A stretch of DNA of 64,000 nucleotides, from positions 38,673,001 through 38,737,000 of the forward strand of contig NC_080567.1 in the NCBI RefSeq assembly GCF_030253575.1, written 5' to 3'. Both the position numbers and the translations under genes were made by a program. The stretch is from Rhododendron vialii. Its lineage: Eukaryota; Streptophyta; Magnoliopsida; Ericales; Ericaceae. Positions 1 through 12,400 of this stretch are shown in pieces. The notes below the pieces were generated by a model. That model was given only the letters and a program-made list of their open reading frames with translations, did no database searches and had not been told where the DNA came from. Positions within the stretch are counted from its first letter, which is position 1, and the number at the start of each line of letters is the position of its first letter.

Positions 1-588
1 GAACATTGCTGGAGTTGTTGCAAAGCTTCGGTGTTGGTCCTAATCTAGATCAACAAAAATATATTCAAGAATACTTTTGGATACAATTTGTAGCGCACAT
101 TGCCTTGTTGAGATCTTGGAATTTAAGTTGTACTGTGCGAGAGAGTATTTTCTAATCATACTTGTTTTTCTCTTCCTCTGTATTCTTATATGAAGTCTTG
201 CCCTTTCATAAGACGTTTTCTGTGTTGTTCATCTATGTCTATCCAAGCAAAATATACTAGATCGACCGACTAAAATTGCTCTGATCAAGCGATTGTTTGG
301 TAATGCCTTTAGGCACAGAATAATGAAAACACAAAAGCCAGCTTTAACAAAACTGAGGAGCTTTAATCAAACTTAAAAAAGAGATTATGCCATTGTTCAA
401 CAGAATTGATAGGAGAATGGAGTTGTCATCAGCCAAATGATAGCATAAATTCAAGCGCAGGGTCGCACGATATGCGCCCCACAACATAAATCGGGAAACA
501 GTTGAACAACAATAACACCAAGCCCGAAAGCAGTTTGCAAAGTTTAAAAACGAAAGCAGAGGCTACGCAGCAGCAGCTAAATAGTAAT
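1..588. other. Non-coding flank and 3' UTR side of RPN3
   Basis: No coding exon is visible here. The part next to the RPN3 stop codon is probably its 3' untranslated region, since RPN3 is transcribed leftwards through it. The rest is AT-rich sequence with no repeat or protein similarity that I recognise. Confidence 0.5.
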
Positions 589-3500
589 TCAGAACTCATC
601 GTCATCTTCCTCAGCTATGTGCTTCGCAAGCTCTTGCTCTTGTTGTTGTCTCTCCCTCCTCTTCTCAGCACTTTCCTTCTCCTTGTCGGAGTTTGGAGGA
701 AATCGAAGAGCACGCACAGCTTCATTATGCATATTGAGGCAGAAAGCAATCCTAGAGTTGAAAGCAATTTGAGGCTCATTCGTAGAGTAGATATCCCCAG
801 TCTCTTTCGAAACCATCCACCCACTTGCATGATCCAGTGTGGCGTCAATGGCGCCATCTCGGATTGCTTTGGCAACAATACTCTCAGCATCAGCAACAGG
901 ATTTTCAGAGTCCAGTCTCAGCTTTTTGGCAACATCAGTCAGTGAGATCCGCGAATACGAAATGCTGATGTTTCGTAAGCCAGTCCTTATAACATTGTGC
1001 CGCAGCCTAACAATTAAGTTCTGGGTCCCGTCAGAGCTAAAAGTAGTGGAGAACTTCTCAGCAACAGCTTTGAACAGTTCCAGATCTCCAACTCGAACAG
1101 CCTGAAAAGCCGACACATCGTGTTAATCAGCAGCAAAAGATTTGCAGTTAACATGAGACTTTTGAGCCTTAGGCCATTATTCAAATCTATTGACCTCAAC
1201 CACTCAATTGTGCTTTAGAAAGCTACACTTGGAACGTCCAAAAAGCCAGACGAAAAAAAAGATGGAATGTATTTGAAACAAATCCAAGAAAGACAGAAAA
1301 TATCCCCATTTTTAGAGATTCTTTCACTTTTGACATTCAAAACGAACCTGATTAGTAAAAAAACTTAATCAGAACTCGAAATTGTTCACTAAAGACAAAA
1401 AAAACTCCCCAGAAAACTAGCTTTTCATAGATCCCGACTAAAGCAAAAAGCCTGTGTTTTTCTTTTTCTTTTCATTTATAGTCTTTTACAACTTTCCAAG
1501 CCTTGATCCTGGGGGAAACTAACTGTGAAGGCAAATAACAAAACATTCGAGGAACCAGGACTCACATTTGTAAGCTCAAAGTAAGGCCTCAAAGCCTTCT
1601 CCATGCCCTTCTGCATAAAAACAGTCCTCTCGGGAATTTCTCCAAGCAGAAGGCGGACTATCACTGCCCACTTATTGCATTGTACCCGGAAACCAAGAGC
1701 TGCAACAGGAGCCTTCCGAGCAGCTTGCAGTAGTGACTCTTTTGCATCTGTATACTCCAACTGTATGGTCCTAATCTTTCCAAGATAAAAGAGGTAGCGG
1801 CAGAACTGCAATAGGAAATAGTCAGTGTGAGAAAAAGGATATCAAAGAGCATAGACATTTCACAAATCACGATGCAGAAACTGGGTTGACATGGGAGTAA
1901 CCATACTTTAAAATCTAAAGAACCACACGAAAAGAGACGTACCAAACAAGGACCACAGTAGGATTGAGACACGGTCCCTTACAGAGTACACAAGGCTGTC
2001 CAAACCATAATTCTTTAACTAAGATGTTCAACAAAAGTGTCCTAAGTTCATACTCCTATAAAAACTCATACGAAATGATAGTTGATAAAAGAGCCAAGCA
2101 AAACATAAGATTCAGTATGAGTAGATAAGATGCCAGAGCCAGAAGACTTCTTTCACATTCAAACACGCTTGAAGGGGATTTTGCAAGTTCAAGACTTATT
2201 TTTACTTATTGCCTTAAACATAGCTTTAGCATTATTGAAACATTTTGTTATCATATGTGTTTCATGAAACTTGTACTTGAAGACATTTCACCAAATTCAT
2301 AATCTTTAGCCTAACAAGCCTCATTTCTGTCTGTTTTACCAAAGCTTTCAATTATTATCTCAAATTCTCACCAGCTCCAACTGTGATCCTTGAAGACACA
2401 GAGTCATTCTGACAACCCCAATGCCAATGTATTGGGTTTTGTTCAATGTCTGCACTCCTATGGAAAAAATGTATCCCCCCTTGCAATGCTAAATCTTTTT
2501 CCATACTGACTAGTTTGCCTAAATTTGTAAGGGTCATAATAGCAGTTACCTGCTGATTTGAATGTGCTTCAAAACGGGGTGCCTTTGACCTCAGCTTCTC
2601 TGCCTGATCAAACAAGTTGTAATGGAGGTAATTTCGAAGTAGCAGGTTGAGGAGTGTTTCCTGCATAATGCCATTGTATAAGGATGGGCCAACACTATTA
2701 TGGCATCAAATATCAATTAATTGCTTATTTCATGTTGAAACAAACCTGACCCAGCTCATCATGGCGCAATGTAGCAATCCGGTGCAAAGCAAGCAGATTA
2801 CTGTTAATGAAAGAGAATCAGAAAAGAAAAAACGAGTGCCCCGCGAGGCTGGGACATAAACAAGACTATCAGATGATTTCAAGAAACTTACCCCCGAATT
2901 TCAGCAAGATCACCAGTGAGTTCATAGCTGAGAGAGTAATAGAAGTAGAGTCTAGCAGCTAGAACATCAACGGTCCGCCTATTCACATTCTTGAGACGGG
3001 CAATACTTGCCGAGGAGCATGCTTTAGCCTGTAGGACACCAGCAATGAGCAAGAAAGCGATTACACAAAACATTATCCACTGAGTGAAGAACACCCATGA
3101 CTTGACTGCAACATACTATTTTGTACCTCATTGTATCGCTTCTGATCAATTAAAAATATTAGAACAAGCAAATAGCAATAAATCTCAAACTCAGGCAAGG
3201 AGTGCTTCACAGGAGCTGGGGTCGCAGATGTTGCGGTATCAACTTCCATATCAAGCTCGTCCTCCTACAATAACATCAAACTTGCAAAATTAGGATTACA
3301 AGTATAAAAAGACGTTGGCAGATATACGAAGTAAGAAAGACAGAAAAAGAATAACAAAAAATGGTTAGCCGTTTTACATTCCTATATCATCGATTTTTAC
3401 GTTTAGATTTCCTCATAAAAATTCTACCTGCGTGAAATAGACTTGACCTCCCCTACATTAGTGTCCTGACTAAGTTCTTGTAATAAACAAGGAAAGAGCC

Positions 3501-4249
3501 ATTAATGTAGCATCCTACCATACCCAGCATGAACAGACAATCCTGCTCTTTCAGGAGCTAATAGAGAGAGGAATACTGTCTCAAAAACCAGTAAACATGA
3601 GATTTTCTACGCTGGATTGAGTTAGCCTTGGCATTCTAGCTCCTAGGACCATTTCTAAAATACTAAGAAGTTCAAAAATAGTTAAGGCAAAATCCAAAAG
3701 ATAGGAGGATAAAGCGTTCCCTGATTATCTTCATGCAAACAATTGAATCTGGCTGTGTCAAAAGTTCTCCGAGTTCGACCACAAGTAATTCAAGACAACC
3801 ATTCATAAGAAGATGCTGGAGCACTACCTTGGGAAGATAAGACGATAGCCGACTGTGAGCATCAGATCCTGGCACAAGAGCAAAATTCAAGAACCAATGT
3901 AGCACAGAAGCCTTCAACTTCCGCCTCAACGCAATGGTTAGGCGAATAGCACGCACAATCCGACGAACCTCCCGGGCATATGCACCAGTCTCGATTAAAG
4001 ATGCAATCTCCTTCAATTCTGAAAACCCAATGCTTAAATTACTATAGTGTGGTTTTGTTCCTCACAGGCATATACAAAAGTAGCGAAACTACTACTGCAT
4101 AATAGTCTATACTGTAGTTTAGGCATATATAAAAGATGTAAAATTTACTAATGTTTCGATTCCTTACGCTGCAAAGTAGAAGGGCCAGTTGAAGTAACAG
4201 AATTGGAGGGAGCAGCTTGTTGCTCTTTCATTTCCACATCTTGAGTCAT
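589..4249 (-). CDS. RPN3: 26S proteasome non-ATPase regulatory subunit 3 (RPN3), complete, 8 coding exons
   Basis: RPN3 is a PCI-domain subunit of the 19S regulatory lid and takes part in recognising and degrading ubiquitinated proteins. Coding exons, in transcript order on the minus strand: 4249-4168, 4018-3828, 3264-3127, 3028-2892, 2800-2746, 2660-2550, 1805-1566, 1101-589. All introns are GT-AG and the phases join to 1467 nt, 488 aa, the usual plant RPN3 length. The protein starts [11 protein letters not shown] and ends in the acidic tail EEDDDEF. Family-diagnostic stretches include [19 protein letters not shown] (exon 2), [20 protein letters not shown] (exon 4), [19 protein letters not shown] (exon 6) and [20 protein letters not shown] in the PCI region (last exon). 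The start is the first ATG, just after a likely 5' UTR intron. No damage was seen, so the gene is likely functional. Confidence 0.97.
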
Positions 4250-4585
4250 CTTGCAAAAACCCTAACAAACAACAAAAGCATCACCAAATAGGCGTATAGA
4301 AATTGCCAATGTGGCAAAGGAATTAAATTTCAGATCAAATCACCTCAAATTATCAGAATGAAAAATTAATCGAACTCGTCTGGATCTGAAACGATGGGAG
4401 AAGGAGAAGATAGGGTTTCGCTTGCTTTCTTTCACTGCAAGTCAAAAAATTGAAATCTTACACACGAACAATCGGACAGAATAATTGATTGGCACTGCAG
4501 TGCATACAGCTATTTAAAAGGAGAGAGACGAGTTCAGAATCAAACCTGAGAAATTGAGATTCCTTGATTGCGGAATGGGAAACCC

Positions 4586-4595
4586 TATATTTATA
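4586..4595 (-). promoter_or_regulatory. Candidate TATA box of RPN3
   Basis: Read on the minus strand this is TATAAATATA. It lies about 340 bp upstream of the RPN3 start codon, and a leader with a probable intron lies between them. Position and sequence suit a core promoter. The transcription start itself cannot be seen. Confidence 0.45.
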
Positions 4596-4755
4596 GTGGG
4601 CTCTCTCCTCTCTTGCTATTTTCCCAACAATTGCATAGTAGGAGAAATTTCACCTTCGGAACAAACGACGGCTCCAGTTCCGAAAGAGTTATTACATCCT
4701 ACCCCCTCAATCTTTCCCCATTGTCCACTCATCTCATAATAATCGCCAATATGTA

Positions 4756-5027
4756 CCAATTCGAGGTTTTTTTTTTTCTTTTAATCAAAAGGGTGGGAGG
4801 GGGCGACCAGTGTAGCAAATTCCTGTGGGCATGACCATAGGGGCTCCCTATCCACCAGTGGAATATTCGGTTCGAGGCATAGCTACTGTCCGTGAGGATA
4901 GACAATCACCACCTAAGTACAATATGACTTATACTCCACCCCTATCATTGATGAGACTCGAACCCAAGTCTCCGCTTGGGGGATGGTGAGCTAAGCCATC
5001 CAGGCTACCACCTTAACCCAATTCGAG
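4756..5027 (-). mobile_element. tRNA-derived SINE with 10-bp target-site duplication
   Basis: The element body is 4766-5017 on the minus strand. Its 5' end looks like a tRNA: an A-box-like TGGCTTAGCTCACC is followed by a B box, GGTTCGAGTCT. Its 3' end runs into an A-rich tail, seen as the T-run near 4768-4777 on the plus strand. The direct repeat CCAATTCGAG flanks both sides (4756-4765 and 5018-5027) and is identical, as expected for a target-site duplication made by LINE machinery. A tRNA pseudogene is less likely because the body is about 250 bp long and has a tail. The exact SINE family is not identified. Confidence 0.75.
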
Positions 5028-5224
5028 CTCAACCTACTGGAAATAACCATGAGCCAAACGACGTTAATGGAAGTAGTGATAGTAGTATGATTTTACCCTC
5101 ACTTTATTGGGTCAAAGAAAATAATTTTTTTTAGTAGAGGGCAAAAGGGTAATTTCATTTAACCCACTCAACTAGGTAATTGCTCACTACTGATGGAGAC
5201 TCCTAGTGAGGGCTAGAGGATCCT

Positions 5225-5375
5225 TTTTAACACATGAAAATGACGGCTAATGACGTGTTTTGATAATTAATATCCAACAAGGACATTTTTAGCATTAACA
5301 AATGTTCTTAGCATGTTCTTGACGGGTATTAATTATCAAAACACGTCATGGGCCGTTATTTTCCCTTTTAACACA
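5225..5375. mobile_element. Small Mutator-like MITE
   Basis: About 40-bp inverted arms (near 5236-5275 and 5318-5364) share a core reading TGACGTGTTTTGATAATTAA on one side and its complement on the other. Identical 10-bp direct repeats TTTTAACACA flank the element at 5225-5234 and 5366-5375. A 131-bp body with long terminal inverted repeats and a 9-10-bp target duplication is typical of a MULE-type MITE. It has no coding capacity. Confidence 0.65.
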
Positions 5376-6438
5376 GAGACACAAAAACCCAACTTCTCGA
5401 TGTGGACAGGCCCAACGTTGTGGACCGATTGGCCCCCTTTCTATGCTTGAAGTTGGCCAAGGAATTGAATTTTTTTAGCAAAGGGCAAGAGGGTAATTCC
5501 AAAAAAAAACACAGTTTGTTTTTAGCTTATCTCAGACAGTTTAGTATTTTACCAATACTTTCTTCTCAAAAGCCCAAAAGATAAAAGAACAAAAATTACA
5601 TTTAGACGTCCAAAGCATAAGTTTAACAGTAGAATGAACTAAGCTAGACTTGGGGTTATTTATTTATTTATTTTTATCACAGGCTAGACTCGTATTCACT
5701 CATTTTAATCGTTTGGCTAGGTAAATAAACATTAGGCTTGAACAATGTGAAATACATTTTCCGATGCCTATTCGGACCCAGCTTCACAAGTTTACATATT
5801 TCCACATAAGTACATTAATTCACTCCATTAAAGTTTACTTGAGGACCCAAAAGATAAACAAAATAAATTATACCAACTCAATTTTTTGGCACATTTAGGA
5901 CCATTTGTACATCCAAGAGTATATGCACCCAGTTTGGCTAAACAAGCCAATTGGCTATATTATTATTTGTCTTTATTTAAAAAAATTACATTGGTTAATT
6001 TTGCGTCAATAAAAATAGTGTCTTAACTTTTAAGAACCGAAATCCTCATCCCGACCGGTCACACCAATAAGTTGGAAGTACCACGAAATAGGAGGAACGA
6101 GGTTAGCAAACATATAATCTCACAGTTATGTCTTTGGACGTGCTTAGCAAACAAATAATCTCACAGTTACGTCTTTGGAGAACTAGGAAACACAACAACC
6201 AAAAATAACTATACGCAACTAAAATCATGATTGATATCAATATCTAAGAAATCCCAATCTCAAACAGTATCCTTAATTTTTTGAAAACTTATAACGACTC
6301 ATTTCTGTGTCCAAATAGGCAGCCAGTCATATTTCAGCTGCAAGCGACAGTCGCGCCTTCAAATAAAGTACACAAGGGTTGCTCTACCCTGGAAAAAAAT
6401 GGAACACAACAAGGAAATCAATATTACAATCCGCCATA
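5376..6438. other. Intergenic region with a 41-bp tandem duplication
   Basis: No gene was found. The right part, up to about 6240, probably includes the 3' UTR of the RBM39-like gene. Near 6103-6180 a 41-bp unit beginning TAGCAAACA and containing TCTCACAGTTA occurs twice in tandem with few differences. Confidence 0.5.
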
Positions 6439-9400
6439 CTATCTGCTGTCAGGGAATTTGGCCTCATAGTTCTGGGGCACCTGCAAAAACGTCAGCAAAA
6501 TTAGTTTTTGCTGGTATATTTGACGAATAGAGGAAGAAAAACAAATATACTTTGGTTAAAAGCATAAAGATGGAATGAACAAAGAAAAAGTACCATGAAT
6601 GTTGCAGTGATCATCTTGCCAGCAAACCATCTCCCATGGAGAGAACGCTGTGCACCTATTGCAGCTTGTGTATTTTCAAAATGCAAGTATACAAACCCAG
6701 CAGTATTCCTGTTTGCCAAAGAAAGACGCGCTCATTGCTACAGAATAAACCCTTCATCTATACTTACATATGTGAATGAAAAGCAAACCTACCTGCCTAC
6801 GCTATAAAAGAGTTTTAACCAGTTAGGGAAGAGCCAAGACAGAAAACAACTAAGAAAGCTAGAACTGTCGTAGAAGGCATCATGTGAAACGGGCAATCTT
6901 ATGTATTTCCAGAGATTAGCTTGGTTCCATATCAGAACATTGCCAAATCCAGGTGCAAGTTATGAATCACAAAAGGGAACACTAATAATAAACGAGAGGA
7001 CTGATCACATGTAAAAAAAAATTGAAGTTGGATATGAGAAAATACACCACATGGATACTAACTTGTCGACATAGATATGTTTAAGTGCTCCGAACTTTGA
7101 GCATTCATCTCGAACATCTTCTTCAATATCCAGATCAAAGTCTGGTTCCGTCTGTCAAATGCAAAATGAGCTAGGCATAGCCAGTAATAGCAGCAATAAA
7201 AAATAAACCTGCAGAACTAGCTTGCGTACAAACCTCTAATTTCGGGTCAAACATGTTCTTCAACAATAGACACTCGCTAGGGACACCAAGAATATCAACA
7301 GAAGGAACAGTAATAGGAGGAACTGAAAGATCTCCACCCGGCAATCCTGCAAGTGGAGGAACTGTGGGTGCGGCAACAAGAATTGGCCCTGTAGGCAACG
7401 CAAAACCAGGGCTGTTAACAACAGGGTTGCCTAGAGAACCAGCAGCGCTGCAATGACGGGAGATGCAAGATGTAAGATCAAGCAGATGGATACGAAAGAA
7501 ACTAAAATTTTGGTAAAAGCAAACCTTGCAGTAGAACCACTACGATCCAACTTCTGCATAAGGAGTGCCCGTGACCGTGCATTTAAAGCCTGTAAGTCAT
7601 TTAAATCAAGGAGCCCACCAGACCCGCAAGTCAAGATGAGTAAAATAAGACGTTAAGTCACAATTATGAAAAGTACATGCAATCTGATACAAACTCTCGA
7701 GAAGCAAAATCAAGCTAAGTGTGCATCAGAGATTACGAAATTGTGGTTGTTATCCATGCACATCCCATTTCACGCCCATCATCTGACACGAAGTGGTTAG
7801 AATGATCTTGATTCCTTCTTGGTCAACTTATGACAACACAAATGAGCCCAGTGGCACTAAGAACAGTAGAAGCTCACAAAGTTTTTTCTTCCTTCTTGAC
7901 AAATAAGTGTAATTGTGCCGGTACCATCTTCCCCTGACCCCTTTGCCCACCAAACAAAATTCGTGGTGGACAGATGGCATCAGCAGTGATGGACCAAGGG
8001 GCGGATGAAATCGGGCGATCACCCCACCCAAGTTTCAAAACTTCTTTAGAATCATAGTAGTTTTTGTCTTTAAAATATTCAAATTATATTAGTTTGCCCG
8101 CCCAACATTTTCAAAAGAAAATCTAACATCCGCCTGTTCAAGATTTCTTTCAAAAGTTCCACAAGCGTCCTCTTAAGATTGTATGCATCTATAAAAAATT
8201 TAATATTAGGTTTGATATTTTTATCTTCTGAAATAGTTGTGGTGTACAATATTGTATGCATCTACAATTATATATGTTTACATTTCTATAATTGCATAGG
8301 TTGATCAGAAGTATATATGATTGTTATTTTAGTACACTTTCTGTGATATGCACCTCTTGTTGAGAGTCAACATAATAGACCAGAGAGTGCTAGAGAAGTT
8401 CGAAGGTTTGAAGTGTTATAGAGTATTCTAAAACAGTATAGAACTCCCAAGAAGAATAGAGAGTAACTAAACTATTTTAGAACGGTCTAAAATGTTGGAG
8501 AATGTTCTAAATCTTTCTGGAAGGTTATAGAAGAAAGTTAAGAGAGTTTCAAAAAATTCTTAAGGATTCTGGTAAATATTCTACAAGATTTTGAAAGTCT
8601 ACTATATGCATAGAGTTCTAGAATGTGCTCCTTTGTGAGTTTGCATTTGTGTAAACTACAAGTGGTTGTTGGACCAATAAAGAATATTTTTTATGTGTCC
8701 AAATTCAACACCTTTTTATGTGTGATAACAAAACTTAATATTCATCCATCGAATGTTAAAATCCTGCGTCCTTGATGGCATGTATCTTCTCTGATGATAT
8801 ATGCAAGTTTCTAAGAGAACTCCCCAAACAAGGGTAGATCCTCCAAAAAACAATAACTTTGTGCATTATTAACTCCACGGACTTTTAAGGATGAAACGCA
8901 ACCTCTGCAAAGTGAGTATGTGAAAGGGAAAGGTAAAAACTAATCGCATTCCTCATGTCAATACTAACCAAACCACCGCCTTCATCATCATCAAAATCAC
9001 CAGCATTAGTTCCAAAATCTTGCATTCCAGGTTGATCAGTAACAGCTGAAACCTACAAAGACAGGTACAGAATATAAAAGTGAGAATCGAAGAGGAGAAT
9101 CAAGCTAAGGATTCTTGGTATAATCAACTCACTTGATGGCGTGTACCCATACATGAAATTACACAAATGAAAGAAAAATGTAACCTAGAATGAAAGAGAA
9201 GTATAGTTCAGAAATATGACAGAGGTTTAACTACAATCACCAGAAAATTCATCTTTCCTCCTATTAGTAGCAATTAAGCATACTCGGACCTCATTTGGTG
9301 TCATTTGTTGACACCGTTACCCATTCTTGAAAACAGAAAATATGAAATCAAGAGAAAAAACAAAGATTGGTAATAGATTTCTAACAGTTGTATTCTGAAA

Positions 9401-12400
9401 TTTCAAGAAAACAGCTCATACTCAAGCAAGCATAACTGTTATTTCTTAGGTTCTCAAATTTTCAATTCTATATGATACATCTGAACTACTAAGCTTCCCT
9501 AAACAAATTACATGTCTCCCACATATTTTCAAAACCTCAAGTTAGTAGGAGAGCTGAACTTTGAATACAACCTTGTTCCGATGAATCGATGATACAAATT
9601 TAAGTTCAATAGATGTAAAAACTTGGCTTAGGCTCCGTTCTTTTAGACTTAACTTAAATTTGAAAATTTTGTCCTTATTTGAATTTTTTTCGCATTTGTT
9701 AGTTTTGCGCCAAACTTTTTTGGGATATTACGAGAGGAATTGAAAAAGTATTTTTTTTTTTACTTTTACCCAAGTATTTTGAAAAGTAACCACTTTTTAG
9801 GTGGTTATTTCTCAAAATACTAGGGCAAAAGTGCCAAAATTTTACTTTTCCAATTCCTCTCGTCGAGACGAATCAATACCCCAAAAAAATTTGGCGCAAA
9901 ACTAACAAATGCGAAAAAAATTCAAATAAGGACAAAATTTTCACATTTAAGTTAAGTCTAAAAGAACAGAGCCTTAGTACAGGATATCCAACGAAGCATG
10001 AGATTTCAACTTTTAATGTACGCGCCAAGATGAGGTATGTTTGAAAAGAAATCAGAATTGGAATCACCTTTATTGCCCGACCACCAATTTCCAGTTGATC
10101 TAAACTCTGTGCAGCTCTAGCATCTTCAAGACGTGCAAACTACAACAAAAACCATTTAACTTATCAGCCTGTATCCAATATCATGTGTCGCACTGCTACT
10201 TCACCAATAAATGCAACAGCATCGCTGATTGCTGCAGGAAGTTACTTTATAAATACAGCCACTCACCTGAACAAAACCAAAACCTTTGCAATTCCCAGAC
10301 TCATCAGTAGGCAACTGCACCAGCTCCACGGCACCAAATGGTTCGAAAACCTGGACAATGGACAGCATACATATTGCAAAAGGGAGGGGGGAAGAGAAAC
10401 CACAAAACTAATGGCCTATATGAGTATACCATCTTAGGAAGAGAGTATATATCAACAGTCTTCCAAGCAACAATGATAACTCTAGCACAAGAGTAGGCAG
10501 TTTGTCCTAAGAAAGGGACAATAATTTCTACCTGACGAAGTTGATCTTCTTTCATGTTAATATGCAGATTGCCAACATAAAGCCTTCTGGCACCCCCTGA
10601 ATATGGGCCTATACCCCCACCTGTTGCCCCAGCTGTGGCTGTGGTAGACTGAACCAGATTTTTTTCAGCTTCTGATGGTTTAACCATCACTGGCTGACCA
10701 AGAAGGGGCTGGCCAGACAGTGCTATTCCCATTGGCACTGACATGGCATCAAAAAATTCAATATACCTGCCAATGAGCTGCATTAGAATCAAGATGGTAC
10801 CAAAAAGGGGAAATGAACAACAGTTGGAGAAGGAAAAAGATATATGGAAGAACAATTAAACTTACCCAACTCCCTTGGAACGCCTTGCATTACGGTCCAT
10901 TATAAGTCGTACATCTCTCACCTAGAATGCAGATCAAAGATATTACCGATAAATATTATCCATGAAACACACCATACCATTCATTGGTTACAACACCAGT
11001 GCACCACAAGATGCAGCCATCCAGGCATGCATGCATGGAGTATATAGGTCTCCAAGAGGTGCCGCTGGTCGTTGACCAAATAGTCCAAATCCAACAACTT
11101 GCATTCTACTCATGATTTCAATACGTAAAATCAATGAGAAAAACTGATACATTTTACCCAGCCTCAATGAGAAAAACTTGCATTCTACACATTAATTCAA
11201 AACGTTTGAGAAAAACTGATACATTTTACCCAGCTTCAAAACTGATACATTTTACAAAGCTTCAAACGTGGAAAGCTAAGAAGCATGCATATGGATACGG
11301 GACACGGACACGACACGGATATGTGGACACGTGATTTTTCCAAAAACTAGGACACAGACACATCATTTGTTAAAATTAATATAATACATAAAGATGTTAT
11401 TTTTTACACATTAAAGATTAAATAAAAAAAATCCCCAATGAAAAAAAAGAGAATTCCATATTGCGTTTTCTTCATAAAGATTATAACTTTCATATTGCTT
11501 AATTTTATCTAGAATATTTCTTAATTTTACCAAGTTTCAAGCTTTAAAAATTATAATACAGCCCCAATCGTCTCCTCGCGCGTGTCGAATACGTGTGGGA
11601 GCATGTCCAAAACGTGTAAGACTGGAAAAATAATAATTAAATATTCAGACACATTTTTAATTTTACCAAGTTTCAAGCTTTAAAAATTATAATACAGCCG
11701 CAATCGTCTCCTCGCGTGTGTCGAATACGTGTCGGAGCATGTCCAAAACGTGTAAGACTGGAAAAATAATAATTAAATATTCAGACACATTTTCACATCT
11801 CGGGAATGTGTAGAGTATGCTCGTGCTTCTTAGGTGGAAAGATCAAGGAAAAACTTCAATCACTCATTTGATTCTCTATAAACCAATATGGAAACTTCCA
11901 GTTTCTTATCGCTGAAGTTCCACATAATTTTTGTTTCGATTTTAAATTTCCAGCTGGTTTGATCAAGAAAAGACTTGACACAACATGCTGAAGTTTGGAT
12001 AGCATCAAAGTGCAGCTTTATAGAGAAAATTTGGAGGTTGGCAGTGGAGACAAGGGGTATCTTAACAGGTATCAGAGCTTACATTGAGAGAGGTCTTGGG
12101 TACAAATCTCTCCATTTGCATTAAGCTTTTGAGAAATGGGCCCAACAATGTATATCCTGCTATTCAACACCCTCCCTCACCCTAACGTGCAACTATGCTT
12201 GCATGTGGAGATACAAATATTCATAGATACATCGAAACAAAATATGAAGGGGAGAAGCATGATGCAAATGAGAAACAAATGCAAATGGATACACTTGAAC
12301 ACAAACCTCTCCCAAGTTTCAAGTTGAGCTTTGATACCATGTTATGTTACCAATTATCCCAAAAGTGCAAGATCTTAGTAAATAAGCCCAACATTGTATA

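Noticed and set aside
4766-5017. A functional tRNA gene
   Set aside because: A- and B-box-like words are present, but there is no complete cloverleaf, and the long body with tail and TSD fits a SINE instead.
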